Shown here piece after piece: positions 57,528-64,000 of a stretch of DNA of 64,000 nucleotides. The notes beneath the pieces were generated by a model that worked only from the letters and a program-made list of their open reading frames with translations, was not told the DNA's origin and made no database searches. Every line of letters starts with the position of its first letter. The stretch's first letter is position 1. Origin of the DNA: Methylobacterium sp. DB0501. Lineage in GTDB: Bacteria; Pseudomonadota; Alphaproteobacteria; Rhizobiales; Beijerinckiaceae. The position numbers and the translations under genes are program-made. Location of the stretch: positions 227,015 to 291,014 of the forward strand of contig NZ_JAAKGV010000006.1 of assembly GCF_011043735.1 (NCBI RefSeq). Direction: 5' to 3'.

Positions 57528-58390
57528 GGGCCGCGTCGCCGGCGCTGGTCGCCTATCTGGTAGGTCTGGGGGCGCAGCGGGACGTCGCGCTGCTCTATGC
57601 CGACTGCTACACGATCACCCTGCGGTCTGGCACGGTGATCGCGGTCACCAACGCCGACGTCGCGGTGTCGTTCGGCGGCTTCGTCTACCTCGCCAACTCG
57701 CTGATGGTCGACGGCCTGCGGTTCCGCTGCTCGGTCGGCATCGAGGTCGACCAGCAGCAGGTCACCCTCTCGGCACGCCCGACGGACCTGATCGGCGGCG
57801 TGCCCGCCATGGTGGCGCTGCGCAACGGCGCCCTCGACGGGGCGAGAGTCCGGCGGGAGCGCGCCTTCCTCACCGACTGGGGTGTGCCGCCGGTCGGCGC
57901 CGTGCTGCTGTTCCAGGGCCGGGTCTCGACGGTGGACGCGGTCGGGCGCACCTCGGCGCGGATCACGGTCGCCTCGGACCTCGTGCTGCTCGACGTCGAC
58001 ATGCCGCGCAACGTTTGGCAGCCGACCTGCAATCACGTCCTGTTCGATTCCGGCTGCGGCCTGCCCAAGGAGGCGTTCGGGGGCACTGGCGTCGTGGATG
58101 CCGGCGCCACCCCGACGCGCATCCCGTGGACGGGCGCCTCGCCGGCCTACGCCCAGGGCACACTTACGGTCACCGGCGGGGCCAACGCCGGTGCGACCGC
58201 TAACATCAAGATGGCGGACGCCACGGGCCTGACCCTGGCCTATCCGCTCCAGACCGCGCCGGCCGCCGGCGACACCTTCGTGGCCTATAAGGGCTGCGAC
58301 CACACCCTGGCGACCTGCCGGGCGAAGTTCGCCAACGCGGCTCGGTTCCGCGGTTTCCCGTTCGTGCCGACGCCGGAGACGGCGTTGTGA
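57524..58390 (+). CDS. DUF2163/BR0599-family tail protein, 288 aa
   Basis: GTG 57524 overlaps the upstream stop. Family features: ALLYADCYTITLRSGTVIAV, ALRNGALDGARVRRERAFLT, TSARITVASDLVLLDVDMPR, and the C-terminal CDHTLATCRAKFANAARFRG with paired cysteines, typical of phage BR0599-type (GTA gp13-like) hub proteins that bind Fe-S in GTA relatives. CNHVLFDSGCGLPK adds two more Cys. The NlpC/P60 gene that should follow directly is displaced by a ~1.9-kb insertion. Confidence 0.85.
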   Translation: MRAASPALVAYLVGLGAQRDVALLYADCYTITLRSGTVIAVTNADVAVSFGGFVYLANSLMVDGLRFRCSVGIEVDQQQVTLSARPTDLIGGVPAMVALRNGALDGARVRRERAFLTDWGVPPVGAVLLFQGRVSTVDAVGRTSARITVASDLVLLDVDMPRNVWQPTCNHVLFDSGCGLPKEAFGGTGVVDAGATPTRIPWTGASPAYAQGTLTVTGGANAGATANIKMADATGLTLAYPLQTAPAAGDTFVAYKGCDHTLATCRAKFANAARFRGFPFVPTPETAL

Positions 58391-58741
58391 TCCGGCTGCT
58401 CGCACGATCCGGCGCGGGGTGGATCTCGCCGGCGGGCTACCCCGACCTGTCGAGCCCATCGGCCCTTTGCACGCCTTGCCGGACGATTGTCGTTAGGGTC
58501 CACGATAGAGCGGTTTGGCCGCCATACCGGCCTCTCCCACCCGCGACCTCCTCCCGAGGCGCCGAAGCATAGCGCAGGCCTCGAAGGAGGGGTCCAGAAA
58601 TCCCTGAGATCCCTGGCCCCCTCCTTCGAGGTCAATCGATCTTTTATTGACCAACACTCAGGATGAGGTGATAGAGCATTAATTTCTACGTTGTCTCAAT
58701 ATTTTAAGTTAAGCACGGATGGGAGGATAACCCGCTATCCA
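58391..58741. other. Spacer with palindromic repeat, 351 bp
   Basis: No gene supported. Holds the long inverted-repeat element listed next and then an AT-rich stretch running into the reverse-strand lipoprotein gene. A GTG at 58387 overlapping the tail-gene stop opens a 61-codon frame, but its product is unconvincing. This is the left border of the moron insertion. Confidence 0.5.
58546..58669. repeat. Interspersed palindromic repeat (REP/BIME-like)
   Basis: Inner arms CCTCGAAGGAGGGG (58579-58592) and CCCCTCCTTCGAGG (58618-58631) are perfect reverse complements and extend inward by CCAG/CTGG. Outer arms ACCTCCTCCCGAG (58546-58558) and CTCAGGATGAGGT (58657-58669) pair at 11 of 13 positions. 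This nested structure resembles repetitive extragenic palindromes of Rhizobiales chromosomes with CCTGAGG/TCGAAGGAGG words. It could also act as a bidirectional terminator between the convergent DUF2163 and lipoprotein genes. Confidence 0.65.
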
Positions 58742-59545
58742 TCATCTCAGAAGGTTGCGAATGCCTGAGAGCTGCGCGTTGGTGTCGCTCTGAATTTGCT
58801 CTCCGACCAGCTGCCTTGCCCGAATTTCGGCATTGTAACCCCTGTTCAGGACTTTACCCGACGCGAATCCAAAGCTGATCTTGTCTGTGTTCGATCGGCT
58901 GGCGGAAGCGAAGGCGCCGGGACCGGTGAAATGGCGGAAGGTCCATGTCGGTCCCGCGCCGGTGATGCCTAGATTCTTCACAAATTGAATGCTGCCGCTG
59001 AATTCACCGTCGAGCGGCGAGACAGTGCTGTCGCGCTTGAGCCCTGTCGTCGCGATCGCGCCCGCGACACTCCGTCTGATGCCCAGCTCACCCGACAGGT
59101 TCGCATCGACATCCGGGCAATCGAACGCAGCCGGATCCCTCGAATATTTGAAATCTATATCTACCATTGAGAAATATAAATTCAGCGACAGCGTGTCCTC
59201 TCGCTGGAGATCGGCCTGACCGCTGAGACCGAAAAGATACTTGGCCGTGTCCGGGAACGTGACCTCGGGCGCGACGCCGGCCTTGTTGCTCACGTTGAGA
59301 TAAACAAGCATGGCAACTTGATAGTTGTTGCCAACGAGATACTGGTGATATGGCGTCCTATATGTTTTTCCATCATGCATTTCGTAGAGAAGGCTGGCCA
59401 GCTCGCATCGTATTCTCCGGGTGATGGAGGTCGTCAGCGGAACCCCATACGCATCGGTGGGAATGTCGAAACTCGGCACCGTCAGGGCGCAGCCGGCGAG
59501 GTCCAGCGAGAGGAACGCGGCGATCACGCCTTTCAGCCTGGTCAT
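58742..59545 (-). CDS. Predicted lipoprotein, 267 aa (moron)
   Basis: Reverse-strand gene inserted in the tail-tip operon. ATG 59545 starts a lipoprotein signal (MTRLKGVIAAFLSLDLAGC) with lipobox LAGC, so Cys19 would be lipid-modified. The mature part is beta-rich (CELASLLYEMHDGKTYRTPY, YLNVSNKAGVAPEVTFPDTA, PTWTFRHFTGPGAFASASRS). No known domain. Composition is less GC-rich than that of the phage tail genes. Phage lipoproteins often block superinfection by binding receptors; that role is possible here but not shown. Confidence 0.7.
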   Translation of the reverse strand: MTRLKGVIAAFLSLDLAGCALTVPSFDIPTDAYGVPLTTSITRRIRCELASLLYEMHDGKTYRTPYHQYLVGNNYQVAMLVYLNVSNKAGVAPEVTFPDTAKYLFGLSGQADLQREDTLSLNLYFSMVDIDFKYSRDPAAFDCPDVDANLSGELGIRRSVAGAIATTGLKRDSTVSPLDGEFSGSIQFVKNLGITGAGPTWTFRHFTGPGAFASASRSNTDKISFGFASGKVLNRGYNAEIRARQLVGEQIQSDTNAQLSGIRNLLR

Positions 59546-59564
59546 GGGACATACTTTCGTCAGG

Positions 59565-59831
59565 CTACGAGCAGGGTTCAGTTCTGGATCGTCCGTTTCC
59601 GCCATAATACTCGCCCGTCATCTCACAGGCATAGACCTTGACCCGGTTACGGCACGCATATCTCGCACCGGGCAAATTCAGCTCGCATGTCATTCTGACA
59701 TTTTTTGCAGGATCAGGATGATCTCCTCCATCTTCATACTTTTTGATCGTATCATCGATCATCTTATCCGTAGGATAATTCATAAAATAGTTTAAAATCT
59801 TCGGAACAACATTCGCAAAAATGTTCGCCAT
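59565..59831 (-). CDS. Hypothetical small protein upstream of the lipoprotein, 88 aa
   Basis: ATG 59831 is chosen because GGAGG lies five bases upstream; earlier in-frame ATG 59843 and TTG 59855 are less likely. The product begins MANIFANVVPKILNYFMNYP, has a charged middle (DDTIKKYEDGGDHPDPAKNV) and four cysteines in RMTCELNLPGARYACRN and VKVYACEMTGEY plus the C-terminal EPCS. It has no clear signal peptide. It is 19 bp upstream of the lipoprotein gene on the same strand, so a two-gene moron operon is likely. Confidence 0.6.
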   Translation of the reverse strand: MANIFANVVPKILNYFMNYPTDKMIDDTIKKYEDGGDHPDPAKNVRMTCELNLPGARYACRNRVKVYACEMTGEYYGGNGRSRTEPCS

Positions 59832-60323
59832 TGCGTCCTCCATTGCGCTGCTCAAATCTTAAGGTCCGATTAATTATTTCAACAATAGCCGACGAGCAAA
59901 ACAGCCTCGCTGTTGCAATTTTGCAATTACCAAACGTCATTTTAACAATATTCGCGAATAATTGGATCATCGGTACGCTCATAATCGATGGTTGTCGAAG
60001 TAGAAAATATTCATCACCACCACCGAACCATTAGCGCGGTTTGGCGCGTCGAAAAACGTGATTGAGCGCGATGGTCTCCCACAATCTCGAAACACGATGG
60101 CGGGAGCTCGTCTTTCACCTCCTCGTGAAGCCTCTGCGAGTTGGCCGTCACGATCCCACGCCTCGGGTCACCCCGGGGCCGCGCAGCGGAACCTGGGATC
60201 CGGAACCGCTGACGCGCTCCGTCCGTGCACGGTGCCGGCCCTCGCCCCCCCCCGGATCCTCCGCGCCAGACCGGCCCGTCGCCGCCGAACCGCACGCCCC
60301 GTCCTCCCCACAAGGCCCTTCGT
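59832..60323. other. Spacer between moron and NlpC/P60 gene, 492 bp
   Basis: The left ~200 bp are AT-rich and should contain the moron promoter, reading leftward. From about 60,040 composition returns to GC-rich. Several overlapping frames are open at 60,058-60,331, but none has a plausible protein or codon bias. No hairpin with a T-run was seen. Confidence 0.5.
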
Positions 60324-60773
60324 ATGAATGACAGGCAAGACCGCGCCTGGATCGTGCGCGAAGCCCGCCGTTGGATCGGCACGCCCTATCATCCAGGGGC
60401 CGACGTCCATGGCGTCGGCGTCGATTGCGGCATGCTGCTGGTGCGGGTGTTCGTCGATACCGGCCTCGTCCCGCCCTTCGACCCGCGGCCCTACCCGCAG
60501 GACTGGCACATCCACCGCGACGACGAGCGCTACCTCGGCTTCCTGTTCGCGCGCACCCGCGAGGTGGCGGTGCCCGAGCCCGGCGACATCGTGGTGTTCC
60601 GCCAGGGCCGCACATACTCCCACGGCGGCATCGTCACCGCCGCCGACCCGCTCGTTCTCGTGCACGCCTTCTCGCCCGCGCAAGCCGTGATCGAGGAGCC
60701 GGTGAGCCGCAACGGGATGCTGGTGCAGCCCTACCGCGCGCCCCGCTTCTTCAGCTTCTGGGGCACGCCGTGA
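60324..60773 (+). CDS. NlpC/P60 family peptidase, tail-tip, 149 aa
   Basis: Cell-wall peptidase (GTA gp14-like). RAWIVREARRWIGTPYHPGA then VHGVGVDCGMLLVRVF holds the catalytic Cys; TYSHGGIVTAADPLVLVHAF the His. Full length is normal for the phage form. ATG 60324 is chosen as the start of the conserved N-terminus. The stop overlaps the next GTG (GTGA). It would cut peptidoglycan during DNA entry, acting together with the SleB domain in the tape measure. Confidence 0.87.
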   Translation: MNDRQDRAWIVREARRWIGTPYHPGADVHGVGVDCGMLLVRVFVDTGLVPPFDPRPYPQDWHIHRDDERYLGFLFARTREVAVPEPGDIVVFRQGRTYSHGGIVTAADPLVLVHAFSPAQAVIEEPVSRNGMLVQPYRAPRFFSFWGTP

Positions 60774-62902
60774 GCCTGTTCGGGACCAAGAAGCGGAGGG
60801 CGGTGACGCCGGATTATACCGGCCTCCAGATCCAGACCGCCTCGAGCGCGCTGCCCGTCGCGATCGTCTACGGCACCAACCGCGCCGCGCCGAACCTGAT
60901 CTGGCACGACGGCTTCCAGACCCACGCCCAGCGCAGCAAGACGGCAGGCGCCAAGGGCGGCGGCCAGAAGCCCACGGTCACCGGCTACAGCTACTCGACC
61001 TGGCTGATCCTCGGCATCGGCGAGGGGCCGATCCAGGGCATTGGCACGATCTGGAACGGGCAGGCCATCGCCGCCTATCCGGCCTACGGCCTGAGCCTGA
61101 TCCCCGGCACGACGCCGCAGGAGCCCTGGGCACCGACCGTGGTCCGGTATCCCGACGCGGCCTTGTCCTATCCGGGCACCGCCTACGCCGCGGCGACCGA
61201 TTTCGACCTCGGCTCGTCGGCCAGCGTCCCGCAGCTCGCCCTCGAGGTGAGGGGCCGGCTCGTAGGGAGCCCGTCGAGCCCCGACGACGCCGATCCGGCC
61301 GCCATGCTGGTCGATTTTCTGACCAACGCCCAGTACGGCGTCGGCTTCCCGGCCGCGGCGCTCGATGCCCGCACGATCCTGGGCGCCTCGGGCGATGGCT
61401 CCTACCAGACCTATTGCGCGGCACTCGGCCTCGCGCTCAGTCCCGTCCTCGCCGACCAGGAGACGGCCAGCAGCATCCTGACCCGCTGGCTGCTCCTCAC
61501 CAACGCCGCCCCGGTCTGGTCGGGCGGCCTGCTCAAGATCGTTCCCTATGGCGACCAGCCGGTCACCGGGGGAACGATGAGCGGCGGCACGGTCACCTTC
61601 CGGCCGAACGTCGCACCGGTCTACGACCTCACCGACGACGACTTCTTGCACGCCGAGGACGAGGACCCGGTCCGCCTCACCCGCAGCGACCCGCACGGCA
61701 TCCTCAACCTCCAGCGGATCGAGTGCTCCGACCGCGGTCACGCCTACGCCGCCACCACCGTCGAGGCGCGCGACCAGGCGGCGATCGAGCGCTTCGGCCT
61801 CAAGGCGGGCGCGAGCGTCACGGCCCGGGAGATCTGCGCGCTACCGGTCGCGGGCCTCGTGGCGCAACTCCTGCTCCAGCGCGCGCTCTACATCCGCAAT
61901 ACCTACACGTTCCGGCTGTCCTGGGAGTACTGCCTCCTCGAGCCGATGGACATCGTCACCCTGACCGATCCGGGCCTGGGGCTCGCCCGCACGCCGGTGC
62001 GCATCCGCGAGATCGAGGAGGACGAGGAGGGCCTGCTGACGGTCGTGGCGGAGGAGTTCCCGGCCGGCGTCGCGACCGCGACCCTCTACCCGGTCGCCGG
62101 GTCCGCCGGCCGCAGCATCAACCGCAACGTCGCCGCCGCACCGGTCAACCCGCCGGTGATCTTCGAGCCGCCGCCGGGGCTGACCGGCGGCGAGGCGCAG
62201 GTCTGGATCGCGGTCTCGGGGGGAAGCGGCGGGGTCGCCGATCCCAACTGGGGCGGGGCGAACGTCTGGATCTCGCGCGACGGCACGAGCTACGCCGAGA
62301 TCGGCACCGTCACGGCGCCGGCCCGGCACGGCGTCCTGACCGCGCCCCTGCCGGCGTCAGCGACGATCAACCCGGATCTGGCCTCGACGCTCGCGGTGGA
62401 CCTCTCCCGGTCCGGAGGAACGCTCACCGGCGGCACGCAGGCCGACGCGCAGAACGCGGTCACGCTCGCCCTGGTCGACCGCGAGCTCGTCGCCTACGCC
62501 GTCGCGACCCTGACCGGCCCGAACGTCTACGCGCTCACATACCTGCAGCGCGGACTGTACGGCTCGTCTACCGCTGCCCATGCCGCCGGCGCGTCCTTCG
62601 CCCGGCTCGACGACGCGGTATTCCGCTACACCCTGCCGGCGGCCTACGTGGGCGTGCCGATCAGCCTCAAGCTGCAGTCGTTCAACGTGTTCGGTGGGGC
62701 GGTGCAGGACCTCGCCACCTGCGTGGCCTACACCTATACGCCCGTCGGCTCGGGCCGGATGGGGCCGGTGGCCGAGGCCCTGGCGGTCGGCAACCCTGTC
62801 GATCTTGGCATCGCCTCGCAGGTCGCCGCGCAGGCCGATGATTTCGGTCTCGCCTCCGACCCCTATCCCATCTTCATCGATCTCGGGCTAGCTTCAGCAT
62901 GA
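60770..62902 (+). CDS. Tail-tip / host-specificity protein (phage-tail_3-like), 710 aa
   Basis: GTG 60770 overlaps the NlpC stop. N-terminal residues (LQIQTASSALPVAIVYGTNR, APNLIWHDGFQTHAQRSKTA, STWLILGIGEGPIQGIGTIW) match the start of GTA-type tail proteins. The middle (DPVRLTRSDPHGILNLQRIE, WEYCLLEPMDIVTLTDPGLG) corresponds to the phage tail_3/gp27-like hub region, and the C-terminus is fibronectin-like. In GTA the TIM barrel and this part form one protein; here the barrel is a separate gene at 54,640. The stop overlaps the next ATG (ATGA). Confidence 0.83.
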   Translation: MSLFGTKKRRAVTPDYTGLQIQTASSALPVAIVYGTNRAAPNLIWHDGFQTHAQRSKTAGAKGGGQKPTVTGYSYSTWLILGIGEGPIQGIGTIWNGQAIAAYPAYGLSLIPGTTPQEPWAPTVVRYPDAALSYPGTAYAAATDFDLGSSASVPQLALEVRGRLVGSPSSPDDADPAAMLVDFLTNAQYGVGFPAAALDARTILGASGDGSYQTYCAALGLALSPVLADQETASSILTRWLLLTNAAPVWSGGLLKIVPYGDQPVTGGTMSGGTVTFRPNVAPVYDLTDDDFLHAEDEDPVRLTRSDPHGILNLQRIECSDRGHAYAATTVEARDQAAIERFGLKAGASVTAREICALPVAGLVAQLLLQRALYIRNTYTFRLSWEYCLLEPMDIVTLTDPGLGLARTPVRIREIEEDEEGLLTVVAEEFPAGVATATLYPVAGSAGRSINRNVAAAPVNPPVIFEPPPGLTGGEAQVWIAVSGGSGGVADPNWGGANVWISRDGTSYAEIGTVTAPARHGVLTAPLPASATINPDLASTLAVDLSRSGGTLTGGTQADAQNAVTLALVDRELVAYAVATLTGPNVYALTYLQRGLYGSSTAAHAAGASFARLDDAVFRYTLPAAYVGVPISLKLQSFNVFGGAVQDLATCVAYTYTPVGSGRMGPVAEALAVGNPVDLGIASQVAAQADDFGLASDPYPIFIDLGLASA

Positions 62903-64000
62903 GCATTCGCGTTCAGTACTTGCGCGAGACGTGGGCGTTCTTGCGCACCTTCATCGGCCGGGCTGGCGAATTCACCATCGACACGACGAACAACCGGTTC
63001 GTCGTGCACGACGGTGCGACGCCGGGCGGCTTCCCGACGGCGCGGGCGGACCAGGTCGCGCTCGCGGGCCGCACACCGGTCACCGACGCGAACTACGCTG
63101 TCCTCGCGAGCGACGTGACGGTGGCCTACACGGCGCTCACGGCGGCGCGCAGCGTCACGCTCCCGGCCGCGAGCGGCTATCCAGCCGGGCGGGTGCTCAC
63201 CGTACTCGACGAGACCGGCGCGTGCTCCGCCACCAATACGATCACGGTGGCGGCCGCTGGCGGCGACACCGTCAACGGCGCGGCGAGTGTGACCCTGGCG
63301 ACGCCCTACGCGGTCCTCGGCGCGATGTCGAACGGTGCCGGCAAGTGGGTGCTGGTCGATCAGGAGACCACCGCGCTCCAGAACCTCGCCCGCCTCGGCC
63401 TCGGCACCACCGCCGATGCCGCGAACCCCTTCGCGGCCAAGCTGAACAAGGCGCTCTGGACGGCGCTGACCACCGGCGAGGGCGGGACCGGGGATCTGCG
63501 CTACACCCTGAACAAGCAGGACGCCGGCAACACCCTGTCGCTGCTGTTGCAGTCCGGCTTCTCCGGCCGGGCCGAGATCGGCTTGACCGGCGACGACGAC
63601 CTGCGCCTCAAGGTCTCGGCCGACGGCGGCACCTGGCGCGAGGCGCTGCGGGTCGAGGCCGCGACCGGCGCGGTGTCGGTCGCCCAGGCGGTCACGTGCG
63701 GCAACCCGGGTCTGCAAACCGGCGCGGGTCTCGTCGTCCGGGAAAGCGCCCATGCGAGCGGGTCGCGGCGAGCCACCATCGCCCTGGGGTCGGGCTGGCA
63801 GATCAACCAGGACAGCCTTGCCACCGGCGGCAGGGATTTCAGCCTCTACAGCACCGCGCTCGGCCGGTCCGCGCTCGCCGTAGCGACCTCCGGACAGGTG
63901 ACGGTGTCGGACGGCCTGAACGTCGGCGGCGGCCTGACGCTGAACAACGGCACCGGCAACACCCTTCAGTTTGCCAGCGCCGGGGTGGCGGCGCCGAGCA
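62899..64000 (+). CDS. Tail fibre / receptor-binding protein, N-terminal part (cut by window edge)
   Basis: ATG 62899 overlaps the preceding stop and the frame remains open to 64,000 (367 codons). The N-terminus (AGEFTIDTTNNRFVVHDGAT) looks like the short beta module that starts many fibre proteins. After it come beta-rich parts: TVAYTALTAARSVTLPAASG, VLGAMSNGAGKWVLVDQETT, and a fibre-repeat-like section (LRLKVSADGGTWREALRVEA, ATGAVSVAQ). The C-terminal receptor-binding end is beyond the window. It probably sets host range. Confidence 0.78.
   Translation, partial: MSIRVQYLRETWAFLRTFIGRAGEFTIDTTNNRFVVHDGATPGGFPTARADQVALAGRTPVTDANYAVLASDVTVAYTALTAARSVTLPAASGYPAGRVLTVLDETGACSATNTITVAAAGGDTVNGAASVTLATPYAVLGAMSNGAGKWVLVDQETTALQNLARLGLGTTADAANPFAAKLNKALWTALTTGEGGTGDLRYTLNKQDAGNTLSLLLQSGFSGRAEIGLTGDDDLRLKVSADGGTWREALRVEAATGAVSVAQAVTCGNPGLQTGAGLVVRESAHASGSRRATIALGSGWQINQDSLATGGRDFSLYSTALGRSALAVATSGQVTVSDGLNVGGGLTLNNGTGNTLQFASAGVAAPS

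Larger units (their letters stand above)
12052..64000. mobile_element. Prophage integrated in tRNA-Ser (right end outside window)
   Basis: From the tRNA 3' end onward almost every gene is phage-like: integrase, repressor/Cro immunity region, recombination and replication genes, terminase, portal, capsid, connectors, tape measure, tail tip and a tail fibre cut by the window edge. Head genes follow an HK97-like plan. The tail-tip set (TIM barrel, DUF2460, DUF2163, NlpC/P60, large tail protein) resembles that of siphophages related to Rhodobacter gene-transfer agents. All core genes look intact. The element also carries an AT-rich accessory island (26.7-34.3 kb) and two reverse-strand insertions in the late region. 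Confidence 0.93.

Noticed and set aside
58387..58572. 61-codon frame whose GTG overlaps the DUF2163 stop
   Set aside because: Although the GTGA junction is like others in the operon, the product has no typical composition or motif and runs into the REP-like repeat. It may be the remnant of a displaced junction.
60058..60331. Two overlapping ~89-codon plus-strand frames before the NlpC gene
   Set aside because: Pro/Arg/Ser-rich translations with weak codon bias; no RBS and no overlap with the NlpC start.
12052..64000. Second copy of the tRNA-Ser 3' end (attR) or CRISPR array within the window
   Set aside because: I saw no repeat of the tRNA 3' sequence and no regularly spaced direct repeats; late genes continue past the right edge, so attR should lie outside.

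Overview
The window is very GC-rich with strong G/C preference at third codon positions. Dense ATGA/GTGA gene overlaps and the protein families seen suggest an alphaproteobacterium, most likely a Methylobacterium-like member of the Rhizobiales. No rRNA or other taxonomic marker is present, so this is an inference from composition and protein style.

Layout. (1) Positions 1-11,960 are ordinary chromosome: the 5' part of rimO on the minus strand, a pabB-pabA-pabC cluster for p-aminobenzoate/folate synthesis, a small hypothetical gene, a complete five-gene dipeptide/oligopeptide ABC importer operon (dppABCDF-like), a membrane-bound class III nucleotide cyclase, and a VOC/glyoxalase-family protein. 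(2) At 11,962-12,051 lies a tRNA-Ser(UGA) gene with encoded CCA. A tyrosine recombinase follows directly, and from there to the window end (over 51 kb) the DNA is a prophage. Its right end and attR are not in the window.

Prophage order. An integrase; a leftward, tightly overlapping operon of small genes (13.5-15.3 kb); an immunity region with a LexA/CI-like S24 repressor, a convergent 88-aa gene and a Cro/YdaS-like protein, flanked by two clusters of GGTTGTTG-type repeats that look like operators; a rightward early operon (RuvC-like resolvase, Sak4-like ATPase, DUF669, PD-(D/E)XK nuclease, an SF2 helicase fused to a J domain, a DUF6511 protein and a prim-pol/helicase protein). Then comes a distinctly AT-rich accessory island (about 26.7-34.3 kb). 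After it are a NusG-like antiterminator and the late genes: terminase, a portal-MuF protein with a C-terminal nuclease-like domain, S78_2-type protease/scaffold, capsid with an internal Ig-like insertion, head-tail connectors, major tail protein, frameshifted tail chaperone, tape measure with an embedded SleB hydrolase, and a GTA-like tail-tip set (TIM barrel, DUF2460, DUF2163, NlpC/P60, central tail protein), ending in a truncated tail fibre gene.

Most interesting region. The accessory island carries an anti-phage dCTP-deaminase-type protein, a lone trypsin-like protease, and a separate minus-strand operon of an FAD-dependent oxidoreductase with a C-terminal GAF-like domain, a DUF3850 (ASCH-like) protein and a P-loop kinase, convergent with a Nudix hydrolase. 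The FAD-GAF/DUF3850/kinase/Nudix group does not match a defence system I can name and is the best candidate here for an undescribed system. Other notable points are a ~45-residue domain used four times in the head module, a recurring DHPRDxxGRWTSG linker in three neighbouring virion genes, two reverse-strand morons inside the tail operon, and very small overlapping genes in the leftward operon.
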